DNA of 64,000 nucleotides, taken from positions 124,001 through 188,000 of the forward strand of contig NZ_JARVKY010000014.1 in the NCBI RefSeq assembly GCF_029813785.1, written 5' to 3'. Each line of letters begins with the position of its first letter. Within the stretch, counting starts at the first letter, position 1. The notes under the pieces are model-generated. The model did no database searches. It was not told where the DNA came from and was given only the letters and a program-made list of their open reading frames with translations. A program made the translations under genes and the position numbers. Source of the DNA: Streptomyces sp. DH41 (GTDB lineage Bacteria; Actinomycetota; Actinomycetes; Streptomycetales; Streptomycetaceae). Of this stretch, positions 32,211 through 40,543 are shown one piece after another.

Positions 32211-35200
32211 CCCGCACTCCCCGGACTCTGGTGCCACAACTTCCTTCCCACCGCGGGCCCTTCGCCCGCGGGGCGCAGGTCGGCCCATGGGTGCATCTCG
32301 TACCCCGTGGACATGCGGATGCGCCGCTGTTCCATCGGGTCCTGGGCCGCGGAACCCGTCGGCGCCGGCTGCCCGTCCGAACCGGCGAGGCGGCGGCGCG
32401 CCGGGCCGTCGCCGGAACCGTCGCCCCGGGTTCCGCCCGCTTCGGACGTTCCGCCCGTTTCGGCCGTTCCGGCCAGCAGGGCCGCGACGCCCTCCAGCCC
32501 CTCCTCCCGGCGCACCTCCAGCAGGTCCGCGAGGTTCCAGACGGCGGAGCCGACCACGCTGAGGCTGCGCGGCCCGCGCCGCTGCACCACCCCGCGTACC
32601 AGCAGCAGCCAGGAGTGGAAGACGGTGTGCGCGCAGGCGTCGTGGGAGTCGTCGAAGAAGGCGAGGTCGACCAGGCCGGTGCCGTCGTCCAGGGTGGAGA
32701 AGATGACCCGGCGGCCGGAGCGGATCGGGGGCGTCTGGGTGGCCGCCTTGGCGCCCGCGACCAGCACCGTCTCCCCGTGCCGGGCGTCGCGCAGCCTCTT
32801 GGCCGACATGACGCCCAGCTCGTTCAGGAAGGTGCGGTGGTCGTCCATCAGGTTGCGCGAGGCGTCCATGGAGAGCACGCCCAGTTCGGCGCTGAGTTTC
32901 TCCGCCGAGGTGAGGTCGGGCAGCCCGGCCGGGGCGGTCCTCCGTCCGCCGGACAGGGGGAGCTGGTCGCCGCGTCCGGCCCGGGCGCCGCGGTGCAGCT
33001 CGGTCAGGTGCAGTTGCAGGTCGCGGCGGTTGGCGCCGAACGCGTCCAGCGCGCCGACCTGGGCGAGCCGCCCGGCCAGCGGCCTGCTGGGGCGGGCCCG
33101 TTCCCAGAAGTCGAGCAGGGAGGCGTACGGCTGCCCCCCGGCGATCCGCTCCGCCTCCGCCTCGCTGATGCCGTGCACGTCGCAGAGGGCCAACCGGAGC
33201 CCCCACACTCGCGATTCAGACACCAGTTCGATCCTGTGTGCGACCCCCGACTTGTTCACGTCCAACGGCAGGATCGGCACCCCGCGCCGCCGCGCGTCCG
33301 CCAGCAGCAGCCGCTTGGGATACATGCCGGGGTCGTGGGTGAGCAGGCCCGCGTAGAAGGCGGCCGGGTGGTGCGCCTTCAGCCACGCCGACTGGTAGGT
33401 GGGCACGGCGAAGGCGACGGCGTGCGCCTTGCAGAAGCCGTAACTGCCGAAGGCCTCGACGATCTCCCAGGTCCGCTGAATCGTTTCCGCGTCATATCCG
33501 TTCGCCGTCGCGTGCTGCGCGAACCACACCTTGATCCGCCCCTGCGCCTGAGGGTCGGACAGTCCGCGCCGCACCCGGTCCGCCTCGCCGCGCCCGCAGC
33601 CGGTCATGATGTCCACGATGTCGATGATCTGCTCGTGGAAGACGACGACTCCGTACGTGTCCTTCAGGGGCTCCGACAGATCGTCGTGCGGATAGCGCAC
33701 CGGCGCCCGCCCGTGCCGGGCCTCGATGAACGGCCGCACCATGTCGGCGGCGACCGGACCGGGCCGGAAGAGCGAGATGTCGACGACGAGATCGTGGAAG
33801 GTCGCCGGCTGGAGCCTGCCGACCAGGTCCCGCTGCCCCGGCGACTCGATCTGGAAGCAGCCCAGCGTCTCGGCGGAGCGGATCATCCGGTACGTCTCCG
33901 GATCACCGTCCGGCACCGCGTCCAGGTCGACCTCGGTGCCCGACGCCCGCTTCACCTCGGCGACCGCGTGCGCCATCGCCGACTGCATCCGCACGCCGAG
34001 CACGTCCAGCTTGAGCAGCCCGAGGTCCTCGACGTCATCCTTGTCGAACTGCGCCATGGGGAAGCCCTCGCCGCTGGTCGGCATGACCGGCGTACGGGAG
34101 AGCAGGGAGGCGTCGGAGAGGAGCACTCCGCAGGGGTGCATGGCGACGCCGCGCGGGAGGGCGTCGAGGCCCTCCACCAGCTCCCACAGCTTCCCGTACC
34201 TCTCCTTCTCCCCCGCCAGCTCCCTCAGCTCGGGCAGCTCCTCGAGAGCCGCGCGGGCGTCGCGGGCGCGGATGTGCGGGAAGGACTTGGCGAGGCGGTC
34301 GATCTCGGCCGGGTCCATGGACAGGGCGGCGCCGACGTCACGGATGGCGTGGCGCACCCGGTACGTCTCCGGCATGGCGACCGTGGCGACCCGCTCGGTG
34401 CCGAAGCGGCCGATGATCGCGCGGTAGACCTCCAGGCGGCGCGCGGACTCCACATCGATGTCGATGTCGGGCAGCACCACCCGCTCCCTGGACAGGAAGC
34501 GCTCCATCAGCAGCCCGTGCTCGACCGGGTCGGCGTGCGCGATGCCGAGGAGGTGGTTGACGAGCGAACCCGCGCCGGAGCCGCGCGCCGCGACCCGGAT
34601 GCCCATGTCCCGTACGTCGTCCACCACTTGGGCGACGGTGAGGAAGTACGAGGCGAAGCCGTGGTGGGCGATGATGTCCAGCTCGTGGTGCATCCGCTCC
34701 CAGTAGTGCCGCGCGCCGGGTGAGCGGTCGTAGCCGCGCCGCACCATGCCCGCCGCCGCCCGGGAGGCGAGCGCGCGCTGGGCGGTGCGGCGGCCGGCGC
34801 CCACGAGGTGCGGTTCGGGGAAGTGGACGGCGCCCATGCCGAGGTCGTCCTCGGGGTCGACCAGGCACTCGGCGGCCGTCGCCCGGGTCTGCTCCAGCAG
34901 GCGGTGGGCCACCTCGCGACGGAAGCCCGCGGCCTCCACGACGCGCTCGGCGGCGTGCCGCATGGCGTCCGCGTCCTTGAGCCAGGCCTCACCGGAGTCC
35001 AGCTCCTCGGTGGCGCCGATGGGGACGAGGCGGCGGGCGGCGTCCAGTACGTCGGCGACCTGGCCCTGGCCGGGGTCGGCGTAGCGGACGGCGTTGCCGA
35101 TCACCGGCCGGACGCCCTGCTCGGCGGCGAAGCCGACGGTACGGGCGGCCAGGCGCAGGGAGCCGGGGCCGGTCCCTTCGCGGCCGTGCCAGACGGCCTC

Positions 35201-35755
35201 CAGGCGCAGGGCGTCGCCGTAGACCTCCCGCCAGGGGGCGAGGAGCCGGGCCGCGCGGTCGGGGCGGCCTGCGGTGAGGGCCCGGCCGACGTCGGAGTCG
35301 GGGCCGAGCAGGACGGTCAGGCCGTCGGCGCGGTTGTCGGCCCAGGGCAGCAGGGGGGTGCCCGTCGCCGTGTGGGCGGCGGAGACGAGGCGGCACAGGT
35401 CCGCCCAGCCGCGGGCGCCGTCCCGGGCGAGGAAGGTCACCCGGGGGGCCGACTCGTCGACGAAGGCGCCGCCGCGCACGGGGGCGCGGCGCCGGTCCCG
35501 GCGCACGGAGGTCTCGGTGCGGTCCGCTTCGGGCTCGGGGGCGGCCACCGCCAGCTCGGCGCCGAACAGCGGACGGATGCCCGCCTTCGCGCAGGCCTTG
35601 GCGAAGCGGACCGTGCCCGCGAGGGTGTCGCGGTCGGTGAGGGCGAGGGCGTCCATGCCCCGCTCGGCGGCGCGCTCGGCCAGCCGCTCCGGGTGGGAGG
35701 CGCCGTAGCGGGCGGAGAACCCGGAGACGGTGCGCAGATGCGTGAAACCCGGCAC
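32207..35755 (-). CDS. dnaE2: Error-prone DNA polymerase III alpha subunit DnaE2
   Basis: A 1182-residue C-family polymerase used in damage-induced mutagenic repair. It has an N-terminal PHP domain (THLRTVSGFSARYG, ALTDRDTLAG), the palm catalytic aspartates PDIDIDVE near residue 430, and GSYGFCKAHAVAFA in the fingers/thumb region. A helix-hairpin-helix and an OB domain (GRRVIFSTLDDGTGLVDLAFF) lie near 1020. A 60-residue Gly/Thr/Ala-rich linker precedes the C-terminus. GTG 35755 is preferred over GTG 35761, which overlaps the GGGAGG ribosome binding site. A perfect LexA box lies 36 bp upstream, and the ImuB-like gene is coupled downstream. Confidence 0.95.
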   Translation of the reverse strand: MPGFTHLRTVSGFSARYGASHPERLAERAAERGMDALALTDRDTLAGTVRFAKACAKAGIRPLFGAELAVAAPEPEADRTETSVRRDRRRAPVRGGAFVDESAPRVTFLARDGARGWADLCRLVSAAHTATGTPLLPWADNRADGLTVLLGPDSDVGRALTAGRPDRAARLLAPWREVYGDALRLEAVWHGREGTGPGSLRLAARTVGFAAEQGVRPVIGNAVRYADPGQGQVADVLDAARRLVPIGATEELDSGEAWLKDADAMRHAAERVVEAAGFRREVAHRLLEQTRATAAECLVDPEDDLGMGAVHFPEPHLVGAGRRTAQRALASRAAAGMVRRGYDRSPGARHYWERMHHELDIIAHHGFASYFLTVAQVVDDVRDMGIRVAARGSGAGSLVNHLLGIAHADPVEHGLLMERFLSRERVVLPDIDIDVESARRLEVYRAIIGRFGTERVATVAMPETYRVRHAIRDVGAALSMDPAEIDRLAKSFPHIRARDARAALEELPELRELAGEKERYGKLWELVEGLDALPRGVAMHPCGVLLSDASLLSRTPVMPTSGEGFPMAQFDKDDVEDLGLLKLDVLGVRMQSAMAHAVAEVKRASGTEVDLDAVPDGDPETYRMIRSAETLGCFQIESPGQRDLVGRLQPATFHDLVVDISLFRPGPVAADMVRPFIEARHGRAPVRYPHDDLSEPLKDTYGVVVFHEQIIDIVDIMTGCGRGEADRVRRGLSDPQAQGRIKVWFAQHATANGYDAETIQRTWEIVEAFGSYGFCKAHAVAFAVPTYQSAWLKAHHPAAFYAGLLTHDPGMYPKRLLLADARRRGVPILPLDVNKSGVAHRIELVSESRVWGLRLALCDVHGISEAEAERIAGGQPYASLLDFWERARPSRPLAGRLAQVGALDAFGANRRDLQLHLTELHRGARAGRGDQLPLSGGRRTAPAGLPDLTSAEKLSAELGVLSMDASRNLMDDHRTFLNELGVMSAKRLRDARHGETVLVAGAKAATQTPPIRSGRRVIFSTLDDGTGLVDLAFFDDSHDACAHTVFHSWLLLVRGVVQRRGPRSLSVVGSAVWNLADLLEVRREEGLEGVAALLAGTAETGGTSEAGGTRGDGSGDGPARRRLAGSDGQPAPTGSAAQDPMEQRRIRMSTGYEMHPWADLRPAGEGPAVGRKLWHQSPGSAG

Positions 35756-35790
35756 ACGCACCTCCCGAACTCATGAACCGACGCCTTATC

Positions 35791-35802
35791 GAACGTCTGT
35801 TC
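35791..35802. promoter_or_regulatory. LexA/SOS box upstream of dnaE2
   Basis: GAACGTCTGTTC fits the actinobacterial/Gram-positive SOS consensus GAAC-N4-GTTC exactly, and the flanking TC extends it on one side. It lies 36 bp upstream of the dnaE2 start and 106 bp from the divergent membrane-protein gene. This makes dnaE2 and the coupled ImuB-like gene probable LexA targets. Confidence 0.85.
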
Positions 35803-35907
35803 CCAACTACCTCACCCCCACCATAGACCAATTTTCGAATACGTGTACGACATCCGTTCGGACCCGCCCCACCTGCGCGAACACCCTCCGACCCGGACCG
35901 TGGGGAC

Positions 35908-36966
35908 ATGTCGCACACCCCAGGCACCGGCACCCGGAGCGTCTCCTTCCGCGACGAGGTGAAGGACGCCGTCACCCCGCGGGCCACCCTGCTCGTGCTC
36001 GGCGTGATCGCGCTCCAGCTGCTGTTCATCGCCTCCTACGTGGGCGCGCTGCACGACCCGAAGCCGAAGGACGTGCCCTTCGGGGTGGTCGCGCCCCCGG
36101 CGGCGGCCGAGCAGACGGTGAGCAGGCTGGAGCGGCTGCCCGGGTCACCACTGGATCCGCGCGCGGTGACCGACGCGGCGAGCGCCCGGCAGCAGATCGA
36201 GGACCGGGAGATCGACGGCGCCCTGGTCCTCGACCCCTCCGGCCCCACCGACACCCTGCTGGTCGCCTCCGGCGGCGGCACCGTCCTCGCCACCACCCTG
36301 GAGAGCCTCGTCACCAAGGTGGAGCGGGGCCAGGGCCGCACGGTACGGACCGTCGACGTGGCCCCGGCCTCACCCCACGACTTCGACGGGCTGTCGTCGT
36401 TCTACCTGGTCGTGGGCTGGTGCGTCGGCGGCTATCTGTGCGCCTCCATCCTGGCGATCAGCACCGGCGCCCGGCCGGCCAACCCGCACCGCGCGGCGAT
36501 CCGGCTGATCGTGATGGCCCTGGTGTCGATCGCCGGCGGACTTGGCGGCGCGGTGATCGTCGGGCCGATCCTCGGCGCGCTGCCCGGCAGCGTGGTGGAC
36601 CTGTGGGGGCTCGGCGCGCTGATCACCTTCGCGGTGGGCGCCGCCACGCTCGCCCTTCAGGGCGTCTTCGGGATCGTCGGCATCGGGCTGGCGATCCTGC
36701 TGGTGGTGGTCGCGGGCAACCCGAGCGCGGGCGGCGCCTTCCCGCTGCCGATGCTGCCGCCGTTCTGGAAGGAGATCGGCCCGTGGCTGCCGCCGGGCGC
36801 GGGCACCTGGGCGGCCCGCTCGATCGCCTACTTCAAGGGCAACGACACGACCGTCTCCCTGCTGGCGCTGTGGGCGTGGGCGGTCGCGGGGACCGTGATC
36901 ACGGTGCTGGCGTCCGTGCTGCGCCTCAGGCGGCAGGAGGCGGAACTGCCCACCCGGGCCGGCTGA
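35908..36966 (+). CDS. YhgE/Pip-like (ABC-2/DUF3533) integral membrane protein
   Basis: A 352-residue membrane protein with a topology typical of YhgE/Pip-type proteins. One N-terminal helix (about 30-50) is followed by an external domain of about 140 residues (KPKDVPFGVV, IDGALVLDPSG). Five or so C-terminal helices (about 165-345) follow. Related proteins act in export or phage adsorption in other bacteria. Here the role is unknown. It is divergent from dnaE2, and its end lies just before four tandem 25-bp repeats and a hairpin. Confidence 0.85.
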   Translation: MSHTPGTGTRSVSFRDEVKDAVTPRATLLVLGVIALQLLFIASYVGALHDPKPKDVPFGVVAPPAAAEQTVSRLERLPGSPLDPRAVTDAASARQQIEDREIDGALVLDPSGPTDTLLVASGGGTVLATTLESLVTKVERGQGRTVRTVDVAPASPHDFDGLSSFYLVVGWCVGGYLCASILAISTGARPANPHRAAIRLIVMALVSIAGGLGGAVIVGPILGALPGSVVDLWGLGALITFAVGAATLALQGVFGIVGIGLAILLVVVAGNPSAGGAFPLPMLPPFWKEIGPWLPPGAGTWAARSIAYFKGNDTTVSLLALWAWAVAGTVITVLASVLRLRRQEAELPTRAG

Positions 36967-36970
36967 TCCT

Positions 36971-37070
36971 CCGTACGCACGCGGAAGTCCCCGCGCCGTA
37001 CGCACGCGGAAGTCCCCGCGCCGTACGCACCCCGGACACCCCGCGCCGTACGCACGCGGAAGTCCCGCCC
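36971..37070. repeat. Four tandem 25-bp repeats
   Basis: Units begin at 36971, 36996, 37021 and 37046, each starting CCGTACGCAC. Units 1 and 2 are identical (continuing GCGGAAGTCCCCGCG), unit 3 differs in its middle, and unit 4 differs at its end where it merges into a terminator stem. They begin 5 bp after the stop of the YhgE/Pip-like gene. Confidence 0.95.
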
Positions 37071-37092
37071 CTCGCGCGCGGGACGGGACTTC
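37059..37092. terminator. Bidirectional hairpin terminator
   Basis: A 9-bp perfect stem (GAAGTCCCG at 37059-37067 with CGGGACTTC at 37084-37092) has further CCC/GGG pairing inside. It lies between the convergent YhgE/Pip-like and serine-protease genes. Its left arm is part of the fourth 25-bp repeat, suggesting the repeats arose by duplication of one terminator arm. Confidence 0.75.
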
Positions 37093-37112
37093 TGCCTGCG
37101 GTGTGTGTGCGC

Positions 37113-38195
37113 TCAGCCGATCTGCGTACCGGTGGCCGACAGGGCCTCCGTCACCGGCTGGAAGAAGGTCTCGCCGCCCGAGGTGCAGTCGCCGCTGCCG
37201 CCGGAGGTGAGGCCGACCGCCTGGTCGCCCGAGAAGAGCGAGCCGCCGCTGTCGCCGGGCTCGGCGCAGACGTCGGTCTGGATCAGGCCGTTGACGATGT
37301 CGCCGCTGCCGTAGTTCACGGTGGCGTCCAGGCCGGTGACCGTGCCGGAGTGCACCTGGGTGGTGGAGCCGCTGCGGGTCACCTCCATGCCGACGGTGGC
37401 GTCGGTGGCACCCGAGATGGCCTGCGAGGAGCCGTCGTACAGGTTGACCTCGCTCGGGTGGTCGACCTCGGCGGTGTACTTGACCAGGCCGTAGTCGTTG
37501 TCCGGGAAGCTGGACACCTCGTTCTCGCCGATCACGTTCCCGGAGGAGTCCGACCAGCTCGTGATGCCCTCGGTGCAGTGACCGGCGGTGATGAAGTACG
37601 GCTCGCCGCCCTTGGTCACGTTGAAGCCGAGGGAGCAGCGGCCGCCGTTTCCGGTGATGGCGTCGCCGCCCGCGACGAAGGGCTTGTACTCACCCTTGGT
37701 CCGCTTGAGCTCGGCCTTGGCGCCCAGCCCGTCGACCACCTTGGTCAGCTTGGCCCACTCGGCCTCGGAGACCGTGCGGTCGGCGGTGACGACGACCTTG
37801 TTGGTGGTCGGGTCGGTCGCCCAGGAGGTGCCCGGGATGGTGGCGTCCTCGGTGAGGGTGGCGCGCGCGCTCTTCAGCTCGGCGAGCGAGTGCTCGACGA
37901 CTCTCGCCTCGGCGCCGGCCTCCTCGACGGTCTGCGCGGCGTCCTCGTCGAGCACGTTGACCACGAGGCTCTTCGCCTGCGCGTCGTAGTACGTGCCCGC
38001 CGCGTCGGTGCCGAGGTCGCCGAGCAGCGTGGAGGCGAGCTTTCCGGCCGCCGTGACCGAGAGGGTCTCGGGTGCGGTGGCCTGCGGGGCCTCGCTGGCG
38101 TTCGCAGTCTGGAAGGTGACTCCCGCGGCGACCAGTGCGGTGATTCCCGCACCTACTACCGCGGCACGCCGCCTGGGTATGCGTCGGTGCTTCAA
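37113..38195 (-). CDS. Secreted S1-family serine protease (streptogrisin/alpha-lytic type)
   Basis: A 360-residue preproprotease. The signal peptide ends near ANAS, and an alpha-lytic-type propeptide (about 35-170, with TVEEAGAEARVVEHSLAELK) folds the enzyme. The mature protease begins near IXGGDAI. The triad is His in TAGHC, Asp in DNDYG and Ser in GDSGGS. Cysteine pairs (RCSLGF/GHC and VCAEPGDSGG/GDCTSGG) match streptogrisins. The start is TTG 38195 behind AGGAGG, because the upstream GTG frame stops at once. Its longer propeptide resembles streptogrisin D more than B. Confidence 0.93.
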   Translation of the reverse strand: MKHRRIPRRRAAVVGAGITALVAAGVTFQTANASEAPQATAPETLSVTAAGKLASTLLGDLGTDAAGTYYDAQAKSLVVNVLDEDAAQTVEEAGAEARVVEHSLAELKSARATLTEDATIPGTSWATDPTTNKVVVTADRTVSEAEWAKLTKVVDGLGAKAELKRTKGEYKPFVAGGDAITGNGGRCSLGFNVTKGGEPYFITAGHCTEGITSWSDSSGNVIGENEVSSFPDNDYGLVKYTAEVDHPSEVNLYDGSSQAISGATDATVGMEVTRSGSTTQVHSGTVTGLDATVNYGSGDIVNGLIQTDVCAEPGDSGGSLFSGDQAVGLTSGGSGDCTSGGETFFQPVTEALSATGTQIG

Positions 38196-38620
38196 CTCAC
38201 GTCCTCCTGTGGGGGGTCGGCCCGGGAAGTTGTGGGGACCTCACGGGCCGGAAGGCTGGTTGACGAGCGCTAACTCTTCCAAGCCCACAGGGGGCACACA
38301 AGGTCGACTTCAGGACGTGCGCACGACAACTTCAGTGCGTACACACGTCCTTCACCATTCATGTCGCTTCCAGCAGGATTCGCGGAGCGAACACTCCAGC
38401 AAACGCTACGGGCGAGTAACCGGCGACCGGTCGACCAGGTCCAGCCCTGTCTGAAAACCGCCTCTTGCGTACCGTCCTTCATATGTGCGTCTACACGCGG
38501 TGGTGGCGGCGGTGACGGCACCCGGACCCTTGCCCGGGCCCGGGCAAGGGGGAGCCCCCGCACACCGGTCGGTGTGCGGGGGCTCGTCGTGCCGCTGGCT
38601 GCGCTTCGGTGGACGGACGC
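38196..38620. other. Non-coding gap of 425 bp
   Basis: The space between two same-strand protease genes. It holds the presumed promoter of the 37113-38195 gene (lower G+C, 38270-38480) and, at its right end, two strong palindromes downstream of the second protease. No gene is supported. Confidence 0.6.
38527..38584 (-). terminator. Two adjacent strong palindromes, terminator of the second protease gene
   Basis: The hairpin at 38553-38584 has a 14-bp perfect stem (AGCCCCCGCACACC and its complement) and a GGTC loop, 36 bp after the protease stop. A second palindrome at 38527-38550 is perfect over 24 bp (CCCTTGCCCGGG and its complement) with no free loop. The first is a typical strong terminator. 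The second may act as backup terminator or binding site. Confidence 0.8.
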
Positions 38621-39526
38621 TCAGTAGACGCTGACACCGTAGGCGTTCAGGGCCTCCGTGACCGGCTGGAAGAACGTCGTACCGCCGGAGGAGCAGTTGC
38701 CGCTGCCGCCGGAGGTCAGACCGTACGCGGTGCCGTTGCTGCCGTAGAGCGAGCCACCGGAGTCGCCGGGCTCGGCGCAGACAGTGGTCTGGATCAGCCC
38801 GCCGACGACGTCGCCGCCGCCGTAGTTGACGGTGGCGTTCAGGGCGGTGACCCGGCCGCTGTGCGTGCCGGTGGTGGAACCGTCACGCAGGACGGTGGTG
38901 CCCACGCTCGGGGTGGCCGCGCGGGTGATGTCCACGCCGTTCGCGGTGCCGGGCCTGCTGACCGACCCCGAGTACCGCACGATGCCGTAGTCGTTGCCCG
39001 GGAAGCTGGAGCCGGCCGTCGAGCCGATGACCGAGGTGCGCCCGGAGTTCGAGTACCAGGTGCCCGCGCCGTCGGTGCAGTGACCGGCGGTCAGGAAGTA
39101 CTGGGTGCCGCTGCTGCTGCGGACGTTGAAGCCGAGGGAGCACCGCCCGCTGTTCGAGTAGATGGCGTCACCGCCCTGGATGAGCTTGTTGAACGTGCCG
39201 GGAGTGCGCTTGATCGTGAGCGCGCCGGCCTTGTCGCCGGCCTGCTCCTTGATCTTCGCGATCTCGGCCTGGGAGACCGTGCTGTCGACCGTGAGAAGCA
39301 CCCGGCCGCTCTTGCTGTCGACGGCCCAGGCGGTGCCCGGGACGTCGGCCTTGAGTACCGCGCCGCTGGCACTGCCCAGTTCGGCGGCGGTGAAGGTGGC
39401 CGGGGTGGGTGCCGCGTTCGCGCTGGGGATCGCGATCGCGGCCGCGGCGACGAGGCCGGAGGAAACGGCGATCAGCCGGGTCCGTCTCGTGATGCCGCTG
39501 CGGGGGGTGGTGCGCTTGATCCTCAC
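38621..39526 (-). CDS. sprB: Streptogrisin B-like secreted serine protease
   Basis: A 301-residue S1 preproprotease closely resembling Streptomyces griseus protease B over its whole length as recalled: MRIKRT start, short propeptide ending RTPGTFNKLIQ, mature start IXGGDAIYSNSGRCSLGFNV, and end EALNAYGVSVY. The triad is His in TAGHCTDG, Asp in GNDYGI and Ser in GDSGGS. GTG 39526 follows GGAGGAA. The substrate preference should be large hydrophobic P1 residues, as in streptogrisin B. It lies upstream of and parallel to a related protease, separated by strong terminators. Confidence 0.93.
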   Translation of the reverse strand: MRIKRTTPRSGITRRTRLIAVSSGLVAAAAIAIPSANAAPTPATFTAAELGSASGAVLKADVPGTAWAVDSKSGRVLLTVDSTVSQAEIAKIKEQAGDKAGALTIKRTPGTFNKLIQGGDAIYSNSGRCSLGFNVRSSSGTQYFLTAGHCTDGAGTWYSNSGRTSVIGSTAGSSFPGNDYGIVRYSGSVSRPGTANGVDITRAATPSVGTTVLRDGSTTGTHSGRVTALNATVNYGGGDVVGGLIQTTVCAEPGDSGGSLYGSNGTAYGLTSGGSGNCSSGGTTFFQPVTEALNAYGVSVY

Positions 39527-39730
39527 TTTTCGTTCCTCCACAAAGGAAGTCGGGGGCCCTCTTGTGGGGTGGGGCCCGTGAGGCGCAGCCAGGGATGGAC
39601 GTCCGGGTTCGGGATGCGTCGTGACCCTGACAAGCGCTGAGGTTGGAGTATTCGGCCGAACGACCGGTCGGCGCAAGAGTGCCTTTCGGCCGTCAATCTT
39701 TGAACGACTTTCACCAACCCCCGGCGGACC

Positions 39731-40516
39731 TCAGCGCAGTTCGCGCTCCCCCGCCTCGATCCGGGCGTCCAGGGTGTTCCCCGGGGGCGGGAAGGGGCAG
39801 ACGAAATGGTCGGCGAACGCGCACGGCGGCAGCAGCGCGCGGTTGAAGTCGACCACCGTACGGCCCTCGGCGTCCGGCGCGGCCGGGCGCAGGAACCGGA
39901 AGCGGTAACTGGTGCTCCCGCTGGTGGCGTCGGCGAAGACGGCCCACAGCGAGCCGTCCGCCTCGACGCCCACCTGAAGCGTGCGGTGCCGTCCGTCCAG
40001 GGTGAAGGCCAGCTCACCGCCGAGGCCGAGCCCGCGTTCCCGCCCGTCCGCGTTGGGCACCCGCACGCTGCGCGGCCCGGTGCCGTAAGGGGTGAAACGC
40101 CCCGGCACCGACCAGCGCGGATCGTAGGGCGTGGCCGCGATGCCCCGGAACGCACGGCGTGCCCCGGCGGCCGGGTCGAAGTCGCGCACGCCCCAGGCGC
40201 CCTCGCGCAGCAGGACGACGATCCGTCGCTCGCCGCAGGCCACCCGGGCCGCGTTCGCCGGTCCCGGGTCGGCCGTGAGCCGTACCTCGCCGTCGAGGGG
40301 CCGCCCGTCCACGGTGAGCCGGTCCGCCCCGGTGGCCGTCAGCAGCACCGCGTCGCCGGCCGCCGTCCAACTCCCGGGGATGTCCGGAAGTTGCCCGTCC
40401 GGATAGTCCTCCAGCCAGTGGGTTCCGGTCAGCGCGAGCGGCCCGTAGGGCGCCGACACCGTCGCGATGCGCTGCTCGTGCCACCGCTTCCACTCGTCGG
40501 ATGCGTCTGTCGTCAT
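39731..40516 (-). CDS. DUF1684 family protein
   Basis: A 261-residue protein of the DUF1684 family, function unknown. Recognisable blocks are EWKRWHEQRIATVSAPYGPLALTGTHWL at the start, RFTPYG, GELAFTLDG and VDFNRALLPPCAFADHFVCPFPPPGN near the end. The last block contains the conserved NxAxxPPCAF-x-CP-x-PP-x-N signature. No signal peptide is present. It lies 27 bp downstream of the DUF5685 gene, probably co-transcribed. Confidence 0.88.
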   Translation of the reverse strand: MTTDASDEWKRWHEQRIATVSAPYGPLALTGTHWLEDYPDGQLPDIPGSWTAAGDAVLLTATGADRLTVDGRPLDGEVRLTADPGPANAARVACGERRIVVLLREGAWGVRDFDPAAGARRAFRGIAATPYDPRWSVPGRFTPYGTGPRSVRVPNADGRERGLGLGGELAFTLDGRHRTLQVGVEADGSLWAVFADATSGSTSYRFRFLRPAAPDAEGRTVVDFNRALLPPCAFADHFVCPFPPPGNTLDARIEAGERELR

Positions 40517-40543
40517 GGGGGCAACCCTCGCATGCCGGACACC

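Noticed and set aside
36971..37070. Possible CRISPR array at the 25-bp repeats
   Set aside because: Units are directly adjacent without spacers and no cas genes are present.
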